A stretch of DNA of 31,477 bases from an uncultured Centipeda sp. Its GTDB lineage: Bacteria > Bacillota > Negativicutes > Selenomonadales > Selenomonadaceae. Of this stretch, positions 31,279-31,477 are shown in pieces (position 1 is the first letter of the stretch; every line of letters starts with the position of its first letter). The position numbers and the translations under genes were made by a program. The notes beneath the pieces are model-generated. The model had not been told where the DNA came from and did no database searches. It saw only the letters and a program-made list of their open reading frames with translations. The stretch is from contig CAJPQT010000024.1 of assembly GCA_905372865.1 (NCBI GenBank), positions 1 to 31,477 on the forward strand, in the 5' to 3' direction.

Positions 31279-31477
31279 GTGCAGTATCAGACACATTGGC
31301 GTCTCGCCTTTGTTCTCGCGTTCTTCTTTCACATCATTGCGTGGCTCTTTCTGACGATCTTGATTCCGCACGTATTCAAAGCGCTTGAAGCACCTCCGCA
31401 GGAGGAGCCGATGGAGTGGGTCGAACTCGCGGATGATCCAGGCCCTCCCGAGGAGGAACAGGCGGAGGAGCCTCCGC
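31279..31477 (+). CDS. tonB: TonB-like energy transducer, N-terminal part (cut by window end)
   Basis: The open frame from GTG 31279, right behind the exbD stop and after GGGAGGGG (31266-31273), runs to the edge of the window (66 codons). One membrane segment at about residues 9-29 has H18 in FFFHIIAW, matching the histidine that TonB needs for its contact with ExbB-ExbD. MEWVELADD follows, then a stretch rich in Pro and Glu, as in the TonB linker that spans the periplasm. The C-terminal receptor-binding domain is beyond the window. This, with ExbB and ExbD, is the main sign that the organism has an outer membrane. Confidence 0.85.
   Translation, partial: MQYQTHWRLAFVLAFFFHIIAWLFLTILIPHVFKALEAPPQEEPMEWVELADDPGPPEEEQAEEPP

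Noticed and set aside
1..31477. Search for a defence system, prophage, transposase or CRISPR array
   Set aside because: No nuclease, toxin-antitoxin, integrase, transposase or regular repeat-spacer pattern was recognised; most genes are core metabolism.

Overview
The window looks like part of the chromosome of a diderm Firmicute (class Negativicutes), probably Selenomonas or a close relative. That is inferred from two things seen together. The gene order is Firmicute-type: ywiB-argS-rpoE-pyrG, then mfd-yabN-divIC-yabR-tilS-hpt-ftsH, then birA-coaX-dus. At the right end lies an ExbB-ExbD-TonB set, which only makes sense with an outer membrane. The DNA is GC-rich by eye, with AT-rich gaps between genes. 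Every gene I can support is on the + strand. No rRNA, tRNA, CRISPR array, prophage or insertion sequence was recognised.

Layout. (1) 1-2400: a terminator of an upstream gene, a C-rich tract, then a YesM/YesN-like two-component pair with its own promoter, and rubredoxin with a clean terminator. (2) 2427-4406: a PutP-type Na+/proline symporter and a small VOC/glyoxalase-fold protein. (3) 4403-13925: a long run of closely spaced genes behind one visible promoter: REC-CheX fusion, CheX, DUF1934 (YwiB), ArgS, an RpoE-delta-like protein, PyrG, Mfd, and a YabN-type methylase domain without MazG. (4) 13973-17225: HU with its own promoter and terminator, an SDR oxidoreductase, a glycolipid-type glycosyltransferase overlapping a DivIC/FtsB protein, and an S1-domain protein (YabR) with a consensus promoter. 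(5) 17289-21329: TilS, Hpt and FtsH, closed by a terminator. (6) 21410-24253: a small surface-polysaccharide patch inserted in the otherwise conserved order. It holds a large three-part glycosyltransferase, a glucose-1-phosphate cytidylyltransferase, and the 5' stump of another glycosyltransferase gene. (7) 24326-27158: BirA, CoaX and Dus. (8) 27181-30082: a 173-nt nested inverted repeat, an M18 aminopeptidase, a GC-rich terminator and a PLP aminotransferase. (9) 30117-end: ExbB, ExbD and the start of TonB behind a strong promoter that carries operator-like palindromes.

Most of the window is housekeeping: translation (ArgS, TilS, Dus, YabR), nucleotide metabolism (PyrG, Hpt), cofactors (CoaX, BirA), DNA repair and compaction (Mfd, HU), and protein quality control (FtsH, M18 peptidase). 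The less ordinary parts are the tandem CheX modules, the delta-like protein with a basic tail, the hairpin abutting tilS, the decayed sugar locus with the hairpin leader of birA, the large inverted repeat before the M18 gene, and the exbBD promoter. I found no convincing new defence or mobile system. Where several start codons are possible, the choice and its reason are given in the entry.
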